DNA of 43,418 bases from Basidiobolus meristosporus CBS 931.73 (taxonomy: Eukaryota; Basidiobolomycota; Basidiobolomycetes; Basidiobolales; Basidiobolaceae). Below are positions 22,101 to 32,190 of the stretch, one piece after another. The stretch's first letter is position 1. The number at the start of each line of letters is the position of its first letter. A program made the position numbers and the translations under genes. The DNA is taken from contig MCFE01000706.1 of the NCBI GenBank assembly GCA_002104905.1, positions 1 to 43,418 on the forward strand, read 5' to 3'. The notes under the pieces were generated by a model that did no database searches, was not told the DNA's origin, and worked only from the letters and a program-made list of their open reading frames with translations.

Positions 22101-22848
22101 CTTATTATCTCTCTTTTTGAGGCGCTGGTCTGATTTATGCTCTTTCCTTTTGCAGTAGTTGCAAAATAGCTTGCTGTTGTCTCTGAAGGATCATGAGTGC
22201 CTCCTTTGCTGGTGATCATTGCTTATTAAAGCATTTTCTTCTTTTTTCTGGTGGCACTTAATTTTCTCAATTCCTCATCCAGGAGCCATCCAAATACATA
22301 ATATAAGGCCCAATCTTCATTTATGGGCTCTAGGGCTGATACAAGGCCTTGAAACCTGTCTGGCAGGCCATTCAAGATGGTAACTACTACAGCCTCATCA
22401 GTAGTTTCATCTTCCAGCAGGGTAATTCTGTTGATTATGTATTTCATTTCTTCTCCTGGAAGCATCTTTGTAGTAAGGAGTATTTGTCAAAGATACATTT
22501 TTCTTTGCAGCTGAACATGACTGGTATCTGTCTTCTGATGCCTTCAAAGCATTCTTTGATTTTTTTGCACTTGAAAATTGAATCAGCAATTTGTCTTTGA
22601 CATTACAGCAAATGCAGTTAAAGGCTCTTTGTTCTTTCTTCTGGTACTTTGAGGCTTCTTCTCACATATCTTTAGGAGGGTATTCTTCTCCCATGAGAGT
22701 ATTCCAAAGCCCTCTTTCTTTTAGCTGCATCTCCATCTTCACATTTCACACTTGGTAATTAGATCCAAGCAACTTTTCAGCAGAGGGAAAAAATTAAGTA
22801 ATAGCAGTAGTTGATATTGAAGAGAGTGACAGCTTTGGGCTTGTAACC
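19110..22848 (-). mobile_element. Ty1/copia element B, internal region (decayed)
   Basis: Minus strand, same family as C and D. Gag: 22700-22100 (LPGEEMKYIINRITLLEDE, VTILNGLPDRFQGLVSALE). Zinc knuckle and protease remnants lie near 22180-22000. GAG-pre-integrase: 21607-21419 (MLWHRGYRHINFDYFHKMIKDQLIS; the second His context is retained, but the first HRRFGH is HRGYRH). IN core: 21400-20800, broken. RT: 20440-19670 (MVNQIWDLVKLQ; YMDDLIIAANN at 19885; LKMSNLGEVSYHLGIKLSIDKS). RNase H runs to about 19115. The left end stops within RNase H, so there is no 3' LTR; it abuts repeat X. Confidence 0.85.
22837..22848 (-). promoter_or_regulatory. copia B primer-binding site, decayed
   Basis: The minus strand reads GGTTACAAGCCC directly inside the 5' LTR; it differs from the GGTTATGAGCCC of copia D at two positions. 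Confidence 0.5.
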
Positions 22849-23194
22849 TGTTGTAAGGGCTTTGAAGATTTTGCAATTGATTGGGAGACTAAGTATATTA
22901 TGTGGTTTTCACTTTATAACTTATTGAATGTCAAGGTACTTTAATACTTTTACATAGTTGTAGCATCAAAGACACATATAATAGGCTCATGAATGTCCCA
23001 AGATCATATGTGCAAATCTTGGGGCTGTTTGGGCAACTTTGAGAATTTAATGTTCTAGGCACCTGATATTTGATCAAACTATTCCAAGCAAATCCCACAA
23101 AGGTATTTGGTCTGTGTTCTCTAAGAGTTGTGGGTAATGATTCAAGTGACTACCTTAGGTGAATATTTAGGTGGAATTACAGAACTTTACAATG
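22849..23194 (-). repeat. copia B 5' LTR
   Basis: About 346 bp, reversed relative to D's LTRs: shares the AGTCTTGGAGATATT-type end, ATTATGTGGTTTTCACTT, GGGGCTGTTTGG.CAACTTTGAGAA, and TTAGGTGAATATTTAGGTGGAATTAC. It ends TTACAATG where the family has TTACAACA. More diverged than D's LTRs. Confidence 0.8.
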
Positions 23195-23412
23195 TTGAAT
23201 GGATGCTGAACCCAGCAGATACTTCTGTCAATATGACCACTGGGTTAGGAATTGTAGCTCAATAGCTTTCCATTTACAAGCTTGTGGCTTTATTCCCCTC
23301 CACATTAGCAAAGTGACTGAGCCATAGCATTCCTAGCAAGCTTTTGCAAGAGGTTATTACACTTGTGAACACCCTACACACAAAATATTTGAGAAGTGTT
23401 GGATGTATCTCT
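23195..23412. other. short unassigned spacer between LTRs
   Basis: About 218 bp with no recognised gene or repeat. It separates the copia B 5' LTR from the next plus-oriented LTR. Confidence 0.5.
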
Positions 23413-23758
23413 TGTTTTGAAAATTTGCTATTGCACCTAATATTCACTTAACTTAGGCACTAAGATCTCTACCTGCAAGTCTTAGGGAGCTCCAACCAAA
23501 TTCATTTTTGGGACTTACTTGGAATATTTGAATTAAACATCAGGTTTCCAAAACATGAGATCTCTTAAGGCTTTCCAAACAGCCCCAAGCTTTGCTCACG
23601 TTTTATTTGAGTCATCCTGGACACATTTTATCTGTCTGTTCTGCCAAGACCATGTAAAAGTATAAATATTACTTACATATTTAGTAAATTATGTAATAAA
23701 AGCCACAGAATCTACTTGTTCTCCCAATCATTGCAAAATCTCAAAAACTCTGACAATA
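23413..23758 (+). repeat. lone copia LTR, plus orientation
   Basis: About 346 bp, TGTTTTGAAAATTTGC to CTCTGACAATA, aligned along its length to D's LTR (ACCTAATATTCACTTAACTTAG, CCAAACAGCCCCAAGCTTTGC, GCCAAGACCATGTAAAAGTAT, TCTACTTGTTCTCCCAATCA). It is tail-to-tail with the LTR that starts at about 23761. No target duplication visible. Confidence 0.75.
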
Positions 23759-23760
23759 TT

Positions 23761-24108
23761 TTACTGTAAGAGTCTTGGAGATATTAGAAGTAATTTGGGA
23801 AGACAAGCAGCTAATGTGGTTTTCACTTGATGATTTATTGAATGTAAGGAATATTTATACTTTTACATGGTCCTGGCCTTACAAACATATAGAATAGGTC
23901 AAGGAAGGTCCCAATAGCATGTGTGCAAAGCTTGGGGCTGTTTGGACAACCTTGAGAATTTTCAAGTTTTGGGTACCTGATATTTTGGTGAAAATATTTT
24001 AAGTAGATCCCAACAAGGAATTTGGTCAGTATTCCCTGGGATTTGAAGGTATTGATCTAAGTGACTAAGTTAGGTGAGTAATTAGGTGGAATTGCAAATT
24101 TTTACACA
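23761..24108 (-). repeat. copia C 3' LTR
   Basis: About 348 bp, reversed copy of the family LTR, bounded on the right by the complement of a polypurine tract (CTCCCTCTCAGC at 24109-24120). That matches the CTGAGTGGGAG tract before D's 3' LTR. The left terminus is eroded (CTGTAAGAG instead of TGTTGTAAGAG). Confidence 0.8.
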
Positions 24109-25348
24109 CTCCCTCTCAGCTAAATGCTCATACTGACTAGTCCTAATTTTGACCTAAGATATTCAAACTTGTCTCTAGCTAATGGTTTGGTAAATATGTC
24201 TGCAATCATTTCATCTGAAGGACAGTAAACTAAGCTAACTAAGTTATTCTCTATAGCCTCATGTACAAGATGATGTCTAATATCTATGTTCTTAGTTCTA
24301 GCATGAAAAGTTGATTTCTACCTAATTGTACAAAACCTTGATTATCTTGAAATAAAGTAATAGCATTTTTTGACTTTGGCCTAAATCTGTAAAATGCTCT
24401 CTTAGCCACATTGCTTCATTTGTAGCTTCACAGGCTACCATATACTCTGCCTCTGCAATGGAAAGTGCTACAGTTGGTTGCTTTCTTGAATTCCATGAAA
24501 TTGCTCCTTTACAGTAAAGAGAGGTGTATCCTGTGGTGGATCTTCTGTCTTCCAAATTTTGCCCCCAATCAGCATCAGAGTATTGAACAGGATCCTAATC
24601 TGCATCCTTATAAGTGTATCTTAAGCAGATATTGGCAGTTCCTTTTAGGTATCTAGAAATCTGCTTAACTGCTGCAATATGATCAGATTCATAGTTCTGA
24701 TTATGCTGGCTGACAACTCCCACTGAATATGAGATATCTGGATATGTTCCAAGCATGATATATATCAGTCAGCCAACCATGGATTGATAAGGATAGTCAG
24801 GGCTCTCCAATGGCACTAAGCTCTCTTGATTTGGTTGAGTTTTGACTAAGTCAAAGTTTGTCTCCATTGGGGTAGCTGCCAGTTTACAGTCTTCCATTTG
24901 GTACTTCTTTAGTATATCATTAATATACTTGGATTGGCTTAGGGTGATAATCTGGGTACTTTTGTCTATGGAGAAGCTTATCCCTAAGTAGTAACGGAGT
25001 TCTCCTATATTGGACATCTTGAACTCTTTAGATTGGCTGGATTTAGTCTCTTCCAGTCTTGCTAGGTTATTGGCAAAAATAATAAGATCATCCACATATA
25101 GAGCTAACAGAACTGGATTTGCTCTATCTGGCTTATAGTATATACTATAGTCAGCATTACTACTTTTGAGACTCAAAGATTCCAAATAAGAATCTATCTT
25201 GCAATTCCAGGCTCTTGGTGATTGTTTGAGACCATATAGAGATTTTTTAAGCTTGCAGACCAAATTGGGGGTCATCTTGGTCAGCAAACCTATCAGGCTG
25301 GTCTATATACATGTCCCCATCCAGTTCACCATTCAGAAATGCAGTTTT
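24109..25348 (-). pseudogene. copia C RT/RNase H, left segment
   Basis: Minus strand: 25287-24769 is open (172 codons) and carries VCKLKKSLYGLKQSPRAWN, YVDDLIIFANN (YVDD intact), MSNIGELRYYLGISFSIDKS and PMETNFDLVKTQPNQ. RNase H follows (24555-24322: EDRRSTTGYTSLYCKGAISW, SIAEAEYMVACEATNEA), with frame breaks. It is cut at 25348 by insertion of copia D; its continuation is at 30844. Confidence 0.9.
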
Positions 25349-25698
25349 TGTTGTAAAAAATTCATAATTCCACCTAAATATTCACCTAACTTAGTCACTT
25401 AGATCATTACCTTCAAATCCTAGAGAATACTGACCAAATTCCTTGTTGGGATTTACTTAGAATATTTTCACCAAAATGCCAGGTACCCAGAACATGAAAA
25501 TTCTCAAAGTTGTCCAAACAGCCCCAAACTTTGCACACATGTTCTTGGGACCTTCCTTAACCTATTCTACGTGTTTGTAATGCCAAGACCAGGTAAAAGT
25601 ATAAATACTACTTTTACATTCAATAAATCATTAAGTGAAAACCACATAATGTACTTGTTCTCCCAATCACTTCCAATATCTCCAAGACTCTTACAACA
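25349..25698 (+). repeat. copia D 5' LTR
   Basis: 350 bp, TGTTGTAA...TTACAACA (8-bp inverted ends). It differs from the 3' LTR (30495-30843) by about ten substitutions and one indel by eye (about 97% identical). It contains AAAGTATAAATACTAC near 25596 as a TATA-like element. Confidence 0.95.
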
Positions 25699-25711
25699 GG
25701 TTATGAGCCCC
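25699..25711 (+). promoter_or_regulatory. copia D primer-binding site, complementary to initiator tRNA-Met anticodon arm
   Basis: GGTTATGAGCCCC directly follows the LTR. Its complement GGGGCTCATAACC is the CAT-anticodon stem-loop of a eukaryotic initiator tRNA-Met, so a cleaved half-tRNA would be the primer, as known for Drosophila copia. The ATG inside it (25703) is in frame with gag. Confidence 0.75.
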
Positions 25712-26512
25712 AAGCTGTCACTCTCTGCAATGTCTACCACTGCTATTACTGGAATTTTTCCCTCTGCTGAAAAGTTGGATGGCTCTAACTACCAAGTGTG
25801 GAAGGTGAAGATGAAGATGCTGCTACAAGAAAGAGGCCTTTGGGATATTGTCATGGGAGAAGAATGCCTTCCTAAAAACGTGGGAGAGGAAGCCTTAAAG
25901 TACCAGAAGAAAGAACAAAGTGCCTTTAACTGCATATGCCTTAATGTCAAGGACAAATTGCTAATTCAATGCTCAAGAGCAAAAACGGCAAAGAATGCCT
26001 GGAAGGCATTAGAAGACACCTACCAGTCATGTTCAGCTGCCAAGAAAATGTATCTGAGAAGAAAATTCTTTACTACAAAGATGCTGCCAGGAGAAGAAAT
26101 GAAAAATCTAATTAACAGAATTACCCTGCTGGTAGATGAGATGGAATCTGTGGGCATACCAACTACTGATGAGGATGTGATAGTTACCATCCTGAATAGC
26201 CTGACAGACAAGTTTCAGGGCCTTGTATCAGCCCTAGAGTCCAGGACTGAAGATTTGACCTTAAATTACGTATATGGAAGGCTCCTGGATGAAGAATTAA
26301 GAAAATCAGGCGCCAATAAGAAGGAAGAAGAAAATGCTTTAATAAGCAATGATAACCAACAAATGAGGTACCCAAGACCCTACAAAGGCAACAGCAATCT
26401 ATTTTGCAACTACTGCAAAAGGAAAGGACACACATCAGACCGGTGTTTCAAAAAGAGAGATTATCAGCAAAAGAAGCCTGAATATGGAAATGCTGCAACA
26501 ACTGAAGATTGA
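25703..26512 (+). CDS. copia D Gag
   Basis: 269 codons from the ATG in the primer-binding site; an internal ATG at 25730 (MSTTAITG) is the alternative start. Order: KLDGSNYQVWKVKMKMLL (copia Gag N-terminal motif), then the UBN2 helical region (AKNAWKALEDTYQS, LPGEEMKNLINRITLLVDEM, VTILNSLTDKFQGLVSALE, LNYVYGRLLDEELRK). A complete CX2CX4HX4C zinc knuckle ends it (CNYCKRKGHTSDRC). It forms the particle and binds element RNA. The frame ends at TGA 26510; copia C has an Arg codon there, so the stop looks like a CGA-to-TGA change in what was one gag-pol frame. Confidence 0.9.
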   Translation: MSPKLSLSAMSTTAITGIFPSAEKLDGSNYQVWKVKMKMLLQERGLWDIVMGEECLPKNVGEEALKYQKKEQSAFNCICLNVKDKLLIQCSRAKTAKNAWKALEDTYQSCSAAKKMYLRRKFFTTKMLPGEEMKNLINRITLLVDEMESVGIPTTDEDVIVTILNSLTDKFQGLVSALESRTEDLTLNYVYGRLLDEELRKSGANKKEEENALISNDNQQMRYPRPYKGNSNLFCNYCKRKGHTSDRCFKKRDYQQKKPEYGNAATTED

Positions 26513-28018
26513 CTATTCATATCTGCACTAAATATGACCACAAACAAGGATTCTCAGACGTGGTATATTGACTCTGGAGCTTCTCAACACTTTACACACC
26601 AAAAAGAACTTTTTACCCAATATCAAGAAATTCCAATTAAGAAGGTTTTCATGGGTGATGATAGAACACTTGATGCAGTGGGAGAAGGAACTATTCAAGT
26701 AAACCTAAGAAGCAGTGAAGGAAGCCATACACTGACCTTTAAAGAAGTACTCTATGTACCAGAAATAGCCAAGAACCTACTCTCTGTAAGCAAGGCCACA
26801 GCAGAAGGACTCAGTTTCAGTTTTGACAATTCTGGATGCAGGATCACTGATCAAAATGGTGCTCATATTGCTTCGGGCATCAGAGATCAGAATCTATACA
26901 AGTTGACTTATATTCCATCATATCTGGAAGCCAATATAAGTAACTTAAATGAAGAAACACCAATGCTTTGGCACAGGAGATTTGGGCACATCAATTTTGA
27001 TTATTTGCGCAAAATGATCAAAGATCAGCTAATTTCTGGAGTGAAAATTGATCCCCCAGCTAATTTGGAGCACTGTGAAGCCTGCATATATGGGAAACAA
27101 GCCAGACAACCGTTCAAGAGCTCTGGGTTAATCAAAACTAAGAAAAAATTAGATCTAATTCACTCAGATCTGTGTGGACCTATGCAAAATTTATCCTTAG
27201 GTGGGATGAAGTATTTAATCACTTTTATTGATGATTATACAAGATACACATGGGTCTACTGCATGGAGAGAAAGGAAGAAGCTCTGTCTAAGTTCAGGGA
27301 GTTTAAAGCCATGGTGGAGAGAGAAACTGGTGAAAAAATCAAGAAAATACGCTCTGACAATGGTGGAGAATATACCTCAAAACTCTTCATTGACTTCTGC
27401 AAAATTCATGGGATAAAGCAAGAGACTACTGTACCATACTCCCCACAGCAAAATGGAGTAGCAGAACAAGCTAACAGATCAATAATTGATATGGCAAGAT
27501 CTATGATCCATGATCAAAAATTATCCTATGATTTTTGGGCGGAATCAGTTGCCACTGCTGTATATCTTAAAAATAGGAGTTATAACAGAATACTTCGTGA
27601 TTCTACTCCATTTGAAGCATGGTATGGATACAGACCAAGTGCAGAACATCTAAGAATATTTGGGTGTACAGCATATGCCAAAAAACTGGCCGGAAATCAG
27701 TCAAAATTTGAGCCAAAAAGTGTAAAATGCATATTTCTGGGCTACTGCAATGAGAGTAAGGCATACAGACTCTACAATACCAAAGCAAAGAAGCTTATCA
27801 AGTCCAGGGATGTGTTGTTTGATGAAAATTCAAAATTTTCACAAAAAATGACATCAGATGATGACGAGAATTTGATCTCAATTCCACCAATTGTCAGGAT
27901 TGAATCAGAGCAAAACAATGAAAATTTTTTCACTCCAGAGGACTCTACAACCGTGGTTCAGCCAGAATCAGTGCCCAGGAATATCCCAGAAGTGATCATT
28001 CCCGTTGTGGTGGTGTAG
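26513..28018 (+). CDS. copia D protease-integrase
   Basis: First ATG at 26534, but the frame is open from the gag stop (LFISALNM). Protease: WYIDSGASQHF (D-S-G). GAG-pre-integrase with H-C zinc site: HRRFGH and CEAC. Integrase core with all three acids: TFIDDYTRYTWVY, RSDNGGEY and SPQQNGVAE. Then RPSAEHLRIFGCTAYAK and EPKSVKCIFLGYCNESKAY from the IN C-terminal part, and an acidic linker (TSDDDENLIS). The last four codons (VVVV-type) and stop come from the inserted solo LTR at 28006. The enzyme would trim the polyprotein and insert element cDNA. Confidence 0.92.
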   Translation, partial: LFISALNMTTNKDSQTWYIDSGASQHFTHQKELFTQYQEIPIKKVFMGDDRTLDAVGEGTIQVNLRSSEGSHTLTFKEVLYVPEIAKNLLSVSKATAEGLSFSFDNSGCRITDQNGAHIASGIRDQNLYKLTYIPSYLEANISNLNEETPMLWHRRFGHINFDYLRKMIKDQLISGVKIDPPANLEHCEACIYGKQARQPFKSSGLIKTKKKLDLIHSDLCGPMQNLSLGGMKYLITFIDDYTRYTWVYCMERKEEALSKFREFKAMVERETGEKIKKIRSDNGGEYTSKLFIDFCKIHGIKQETTVPYSPQQNGVAEQANRSIIDMARSMIHDQKLSYDFWAESVATAVYLKNRSYNRILRDSTPFEAWYGYRPSAEHLRIFGCTAYAKKLAGNQSKFEPKSVKCIFLGYCNESKAYRLYNTKAKKLIKSRDVLFDENSKFSQKMTSDDDENLISIPPIVRIESEQNNENFFTPEDSTTVVQPESVPRNIPEVIIPVVVV

Positions 28019-28809
28019 AGGTACTCCTGGGAGAAGCTACACAACTCAAGGTGTGTGAGGTGTCTGATGGGTGCAATAACCACTGTGTCTAAACTGCTGG
28101 TGTCTTTGTCAATATGCCACTATGGTAAAAGTTCCTGCTTCTCTAGCTTCCTAGGTGCTCCAAGTGTCTCCAAAGGCCTCTGTGTGTCTTGTGCACTACC
28201 CTGAAAAGCTCCTTGATGGCAGGTCTGAGATGTACTGTTGAAGGCAGGTGCAGTGATCAACTGCTAATCAATAAGGTAGAAGTGTTACTGATAGAAGGGA
28301 TGATTTATTGATGAGGGATTGCTTTCCCTGAAATACTTTTCCTGATTGCCAAGTGATTACTAATGACAAGGTTCTAGAAGATTCTAGGTATCAGTGGAAT
28401 TCTTGATGACATCACTATGAGCTAAAAATATGCCAAGAATGTCCTGAAAGGTTCTAAAAGGCACAGCACTCTCAACCAATCAGGAATCAGTAGTCTGAAA
28501 CCTGTGCAACATAGAAATACCATATATGGTATTGAAATGGTAGGGATGGTAACACAGACCTAGGTCATGTGTCACAGGTACTGACGCGGGTACTTGCCTT
28601 ATATAGATACATCTACTGATCACAAAGCTGAATAACATCTGGGATAACTAATGCTAATAACTAATCAGGGTAAACATCATTTGGGGATAATACTGATAAT
28701 ATGGGCAAAAGAAGAATGGGATAATACTGATAAGATAAAATATGGATAAGTATATCATAATGACTATATGAATAAACTTGTCTGTGGGAGGTATGTTTAC
28801 CCTACCACA
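28006..28809. repeat. 804-bp solo LTR of another family inside copia D
   Basis: Begins TGTGGTGGTGTAG and ends CTACCACA, giving 6-bp inverted ends TGTGGT/ACCACA with TG...CA. It is flanked by the 4-bp direct repeat CCGT (28002-28005 and 28810-28813). Removing it and one CCGT restores ATTCCCGTATCAAAT, which aligns without a gap to ATTTCAGTATCAAAT in copia C. No coding potential. TATATAGATA near 28600 may be promoter-related. Strand unknown. Confidence 0.85.
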
Positions 28810-28813
28810 CCGT

Positions 28814-30260
28814 ATCAAATGCCCGGAGATCAAATTGGACAAGAAATAGCCCAAATTACTATATTAATGAGGGTACAAACTTAGCCTATGCCTATTCAGT
28901 CCATATTGATGAACCCCAGACTGTAAAAGAGGCCCTAAATAGCCCTCAGACGAAGTTTTGGAGATCTGCAATGACTGAGGAATATCAGGCCCTAATGGAA
29001 AATCAAACTTGGGACTTAGTCAAATTACCAATGAACCAAAAATCAATTGGATGCAGATGGGTCTTCAAGACAAAATACAAGGCTGATGGTACAATTGAAA
29101 GATACAAAGCAAGACTTGTAGCCAAAGGATACTCTCAAACAAAAGGACTTGACTATACTGAGACCTTTGCACCGGTAGCCAAGTTTAATTCCATCAGATT
29201 AATATTGGCTATTGCAGCCAAATATAAGTTTTTTATTCATCAAATGGATGTAAAAACTGCATTTTTGAATGAAGAACTTGATGAGGACGTGTATATGGAC
29301 CAGCCTGATGGGTTTGTTGACCAAGATAACCCCCATTTGGTCTGCAAGCTTAAAAAGTCACTATATGGTCTCAAACAATCACCAAGAGCCTGGAATTGCA
29401 AGATAGATTCTTATTTGGAATCTTTGAGTTTCAAAAGGAGTAATGCTGACTATAGTATATACTATAAGTCAGATAGAGCAAATCCAGTTCTATTAGCTCT
29501 ATATGTAGATGATCTTATTATAGCCACAAATAACCTAGAAACATTGGAAGAGACTAAATCCAGCCTATCTAAGGAGTTCAAGATGTCCGATCTAGGAGAA
29601 CTAAGTTACTACTGAGGGATTAAGTTCTCCATAGACAGAAGTACCCAGACTATTACCCTAAGCCAATCCAAGTATATTCAAGATATACTAAAGAAGTACA
29701 ATATGGAAGACTGTAAACCGGCAGCTACCCCAATGGAGACAAACCTTAACTTGGTCAAAACTCAACCAAATCAAGAGAGCTTGGTGCCATCTGAAAGCCC
29801 TGACTTTCCTTATCAATCTATGGTCGGCAGTCTGATGTATATCATGCTTGGAACACATCCAGATATCTCATATTCAGTGGGAGTTGTCAGCCAACATAAT
29901 CAGAATTATGGATCTGATCATATTGCTGCAGTTAAGCGGATTTTTAGATACCTAAAAGGAACTGCTGATATCTGCTTAAGATACACTAATAAGGATTCAG
30001 AACAGGATCTTGTGGGATACTCTGATGCTGATTGGGGACGAAATTTAGAAGACAGAAGATCCACCACAGGATACACTTTTCTTTACTGTAAAGGAGCAAT
30101 TTCATGGAATTCAAGAAAGCAACCAACCGTAGCACTTTCTACTACAGAGGCAGAGTATATGGCAGCCTGTGAAGCTACAAAAGAAGCAATGTGGTTAAGA
30201 AAGCTGCTTACAGATTTAGGCCTATGTCAAAAAAACGCCTATTACTTTATTTCAAGATAA
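28814..30260 (+). CDS. copia D reverse transcriptase-RNase H (interrupted)
   Basis: Frame resumes after the solo LTR; the longest piece starts at the ATG at 28971 (MTEEYQALMENQTWDLVKLP, the RVT_2 start). RT: GCRWVFKTKYKADGTIERYKARLVAKGYSQ (split across blocks), MDVKTAFLNEELDEDVYMDQP, KSLYGLKQSPRAWN, LYVDDLIIATNN (YVDD). A TGA at 29613-29615 (Leu codon TTA in copia C) interrupts LSYY.GIKFSIDRS. RNase H follows at 29703-30260: GYSDADWGRN, DRRSTTGYTFLY, STTEAEYMAACEATKEAMWL. An extra A in the run at 30229-30235 shifts the frame near the end. Confidence 0.9.
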
Positions 30261-30483
30261 TCAAGGATGTATACAATTAGGTAGAAATACAACTTTTCAT
30301 GCTAGAACCAAGCACATAGATATTAGACATCATTTCATACGTGAAGCTATAGAGAATAACTTAGTTAGCTTAGTTTACTGTTGTACAGATGAAATGATTG
30401 CAGACATATTTACCAAACCATTAGCTAGAGACAAGTTTGAATATCTTAGGTCAAAATTAGGACTAGTCAGTATGAACATTTAG
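30236..30483 (+). pseudogene. copia D RNase H C-terminal tail, shifted frame
   Basis: After the A-run the original frame continues as TPITLFQDNQGC, then ARTKHIDIRHHFIREAI and DEMIADIFTKPLARDKFEYL, the usual copia C-terminus with the TKP motif. It ends at TAG 30481-30483, one base before the polypurine tract. Confidence 0.85.
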
Positions 30484-30494
30484 CTGAGTGGGAG

Positions 30495-30843
30495 TGTTGT
30501 AAAAATTCGTATTTCCACCTAAATATTCACCTAACTTAGTCACTTAGATCAATACCTTCAAATCCTAGAGAATACTGACCAAATTCCTTGTCGGGATTTA
30601 CTTAGAATATTTTCACCAAAATGCCAGGTACCCAGAATATGAAAATTCTCAAAGTTGTCCAAACAGCCCCAAACTTTGCACACATGTTCTTGGGACCTTT
30701 CATAACCTATCCTACATGTTTGTAATGCCAAGACCAGGTAAAAGTATAAATACTACTTTTACATTCAATAAATCATTAAGTGAAAACCACATAATCTACT
30801 TGTTCTCCCAATCACTTCCAATATCTCCAAGACTCTTACAACA
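30495..30843 (+). repeat. copia D 3' LTR
   Basis: 349 bp, TGTTGTAAAAATTCG to CTCTTACAACA, preceded by the polypurine tract CTGAGTGGGAG. The flanks outside the two LTRs do not form a target duplication (GTTTT left, TGGGG right). Confidence 0.95.
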
Positions 30844-31231
30844 TGGGGCTCATCAATATGGACTGAATAGGCATAGGCTACATTTGTACCCTGATTGATA
30901 TGCTAACTTGGGCCATTTTGTGTCTGATTGGATCTCCAGGAATTTGATACTGAAATGATCACTTCAGGGATATCTCTGGGCACTGACTCAGGCTGCATCA
31001 TGGTTGTGGAGACCCTTGGAGTGAAAAATACTTCATTGTTTTGCTCTGTTTCAATTCTGACAATTGATGGACTTGAGATCAGATTTTTGTCATCATCTGA
31101 TGTCATTATTTGTAAAAATCTTGAATTTTCATCAAACAACACATCCCTGGATTTGATTAGCTTCTTTGCTTTGGTATTGTAGAGTCTGTATGCCTTACTC
31201 TCATTGCAGTAGCCAAAAAATATGCATTTTA

Positions 31232-31495
31232 CACTTTTTGGCTCAAATTTTGACTGATTTCCGGCCAGTTTTTTGGCATATGCTGTACACCCAAATATTC
31301 TTAGATGTTCTGCACTTGGTCTGTATCCATACCATGCTTCAAATGGAGTAGAATCACGAAGTAAACTTTTTGGCTCAAATTTTGAATGATTTCTGGGCAG
31401 TTTCTTGGGATATGCTTTACATCCAAATATTCTCAGATGTTCTGCACTTGGTCTGTATCCTTACCATGCCTCAAATGGACTAGAATTTCAAAGTA
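31232..31495 (-). repeat. ~132-bp tandem duplication within copia C integrase
   Basis: Unit 1 (31232-31363) and unit 2 (31364-31495) both run from ACTTTTTGGCTCAAATTTTGA through CCAAATATTCT.AGATGTTCTG and CTTGGTCTGTATCC to a TCAAATGGA.TAGAAT segment. Copia D and B have one unit. Confidence 0.85.
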
Positions 31496-32190
31496 TTTTG
31501 CTATAGCACATATTTTTAAGGTATACAGCTGTGGCAACTGATCCCACCCAAAAATTATAAGATAATTTTTGAGCATGGATCATAGATCTTGCCATATCAA
31601 TTATTAATTTGTTTGCATGTTCTGCTACTCCATTTTGTGGTGTGGGGAGTATGGTACAGTAGTCTCTTGCTTTATCCCATGAATTTTGCAGAAGTGGATG
31701 AAGAGTTTTGAGGTATATTCTCCACCATTTCAGAGAGTATTTTCTTAATTTCTTCACCAGCTTCTCTCTCCACCATGGCTTTAAACTCCCTGAATTTGGA
31801 CAGAGCTTCTTCTTTTCTCTCCATGAAGTAGACCCACATGTATCTTGTATAATCATCAATCTAAGTGATTAAATACATCATCCTGCATAAGGATAAATTT
31901 TCATAGGTCCCCACAAATCTGAGTGAATTCAATCTAAATTTTTCTTAGTTTTGTTGAACCTAGAGCTCTTGAATGGTTGTCTGGTTTGTTTCCCATATAT
32001 ACAGGCTTTGCATTGCTCCAAGCTAGCTGGGGGATCAATTTTTACTCCGGAAATTAGATGATCTTTAATCATTTTGTGCAAACAATCAAAATTGATGTGC
32101 CCAAATCTCCTATGCCAAAGCATTGGTGTTTCTTCATTTAAGTTATTTATATTGGCTTCCAGATATGATGGAATATAAGTCAGCTTGTAT

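Larger units (their letters stand above)
25349..30843 (+). mobile_element. full-length Ty1/copia element D, nested in copia C
   Basis: A complete Pseudoviridae-type retrotransposon: LTR, half-tRNA primer-binding site, gag, protease, integrase, RT, RNase H, polypurine tract (CTGAGTGGGAG, 30484-30494), LTR. The order PR-IN-RT-RH defines Ty1/copia. Length is 5495 bp, or about 4687 bp without the 804-bp solo LTR and its 4-bp duplication. All catalytic motifs are intact but the single gag-pol frame has four lesions: TGA at 26510-26512, the solo LTR at 28006, TGA at 29613-29615, and one extra A in the A7 run at 30229-30235. It retains far more CpG than its neighbours, consistent with recent insertion. 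Confidence 0.93.

Noticed and set aside
23240-23310. tRNA-like string (TAGCTCAATAG ... CCCCTCCA) near the copia B LTR
   Set aside because: No pairing acceptor or T arm could be built; only a superficial D-arm-like match.
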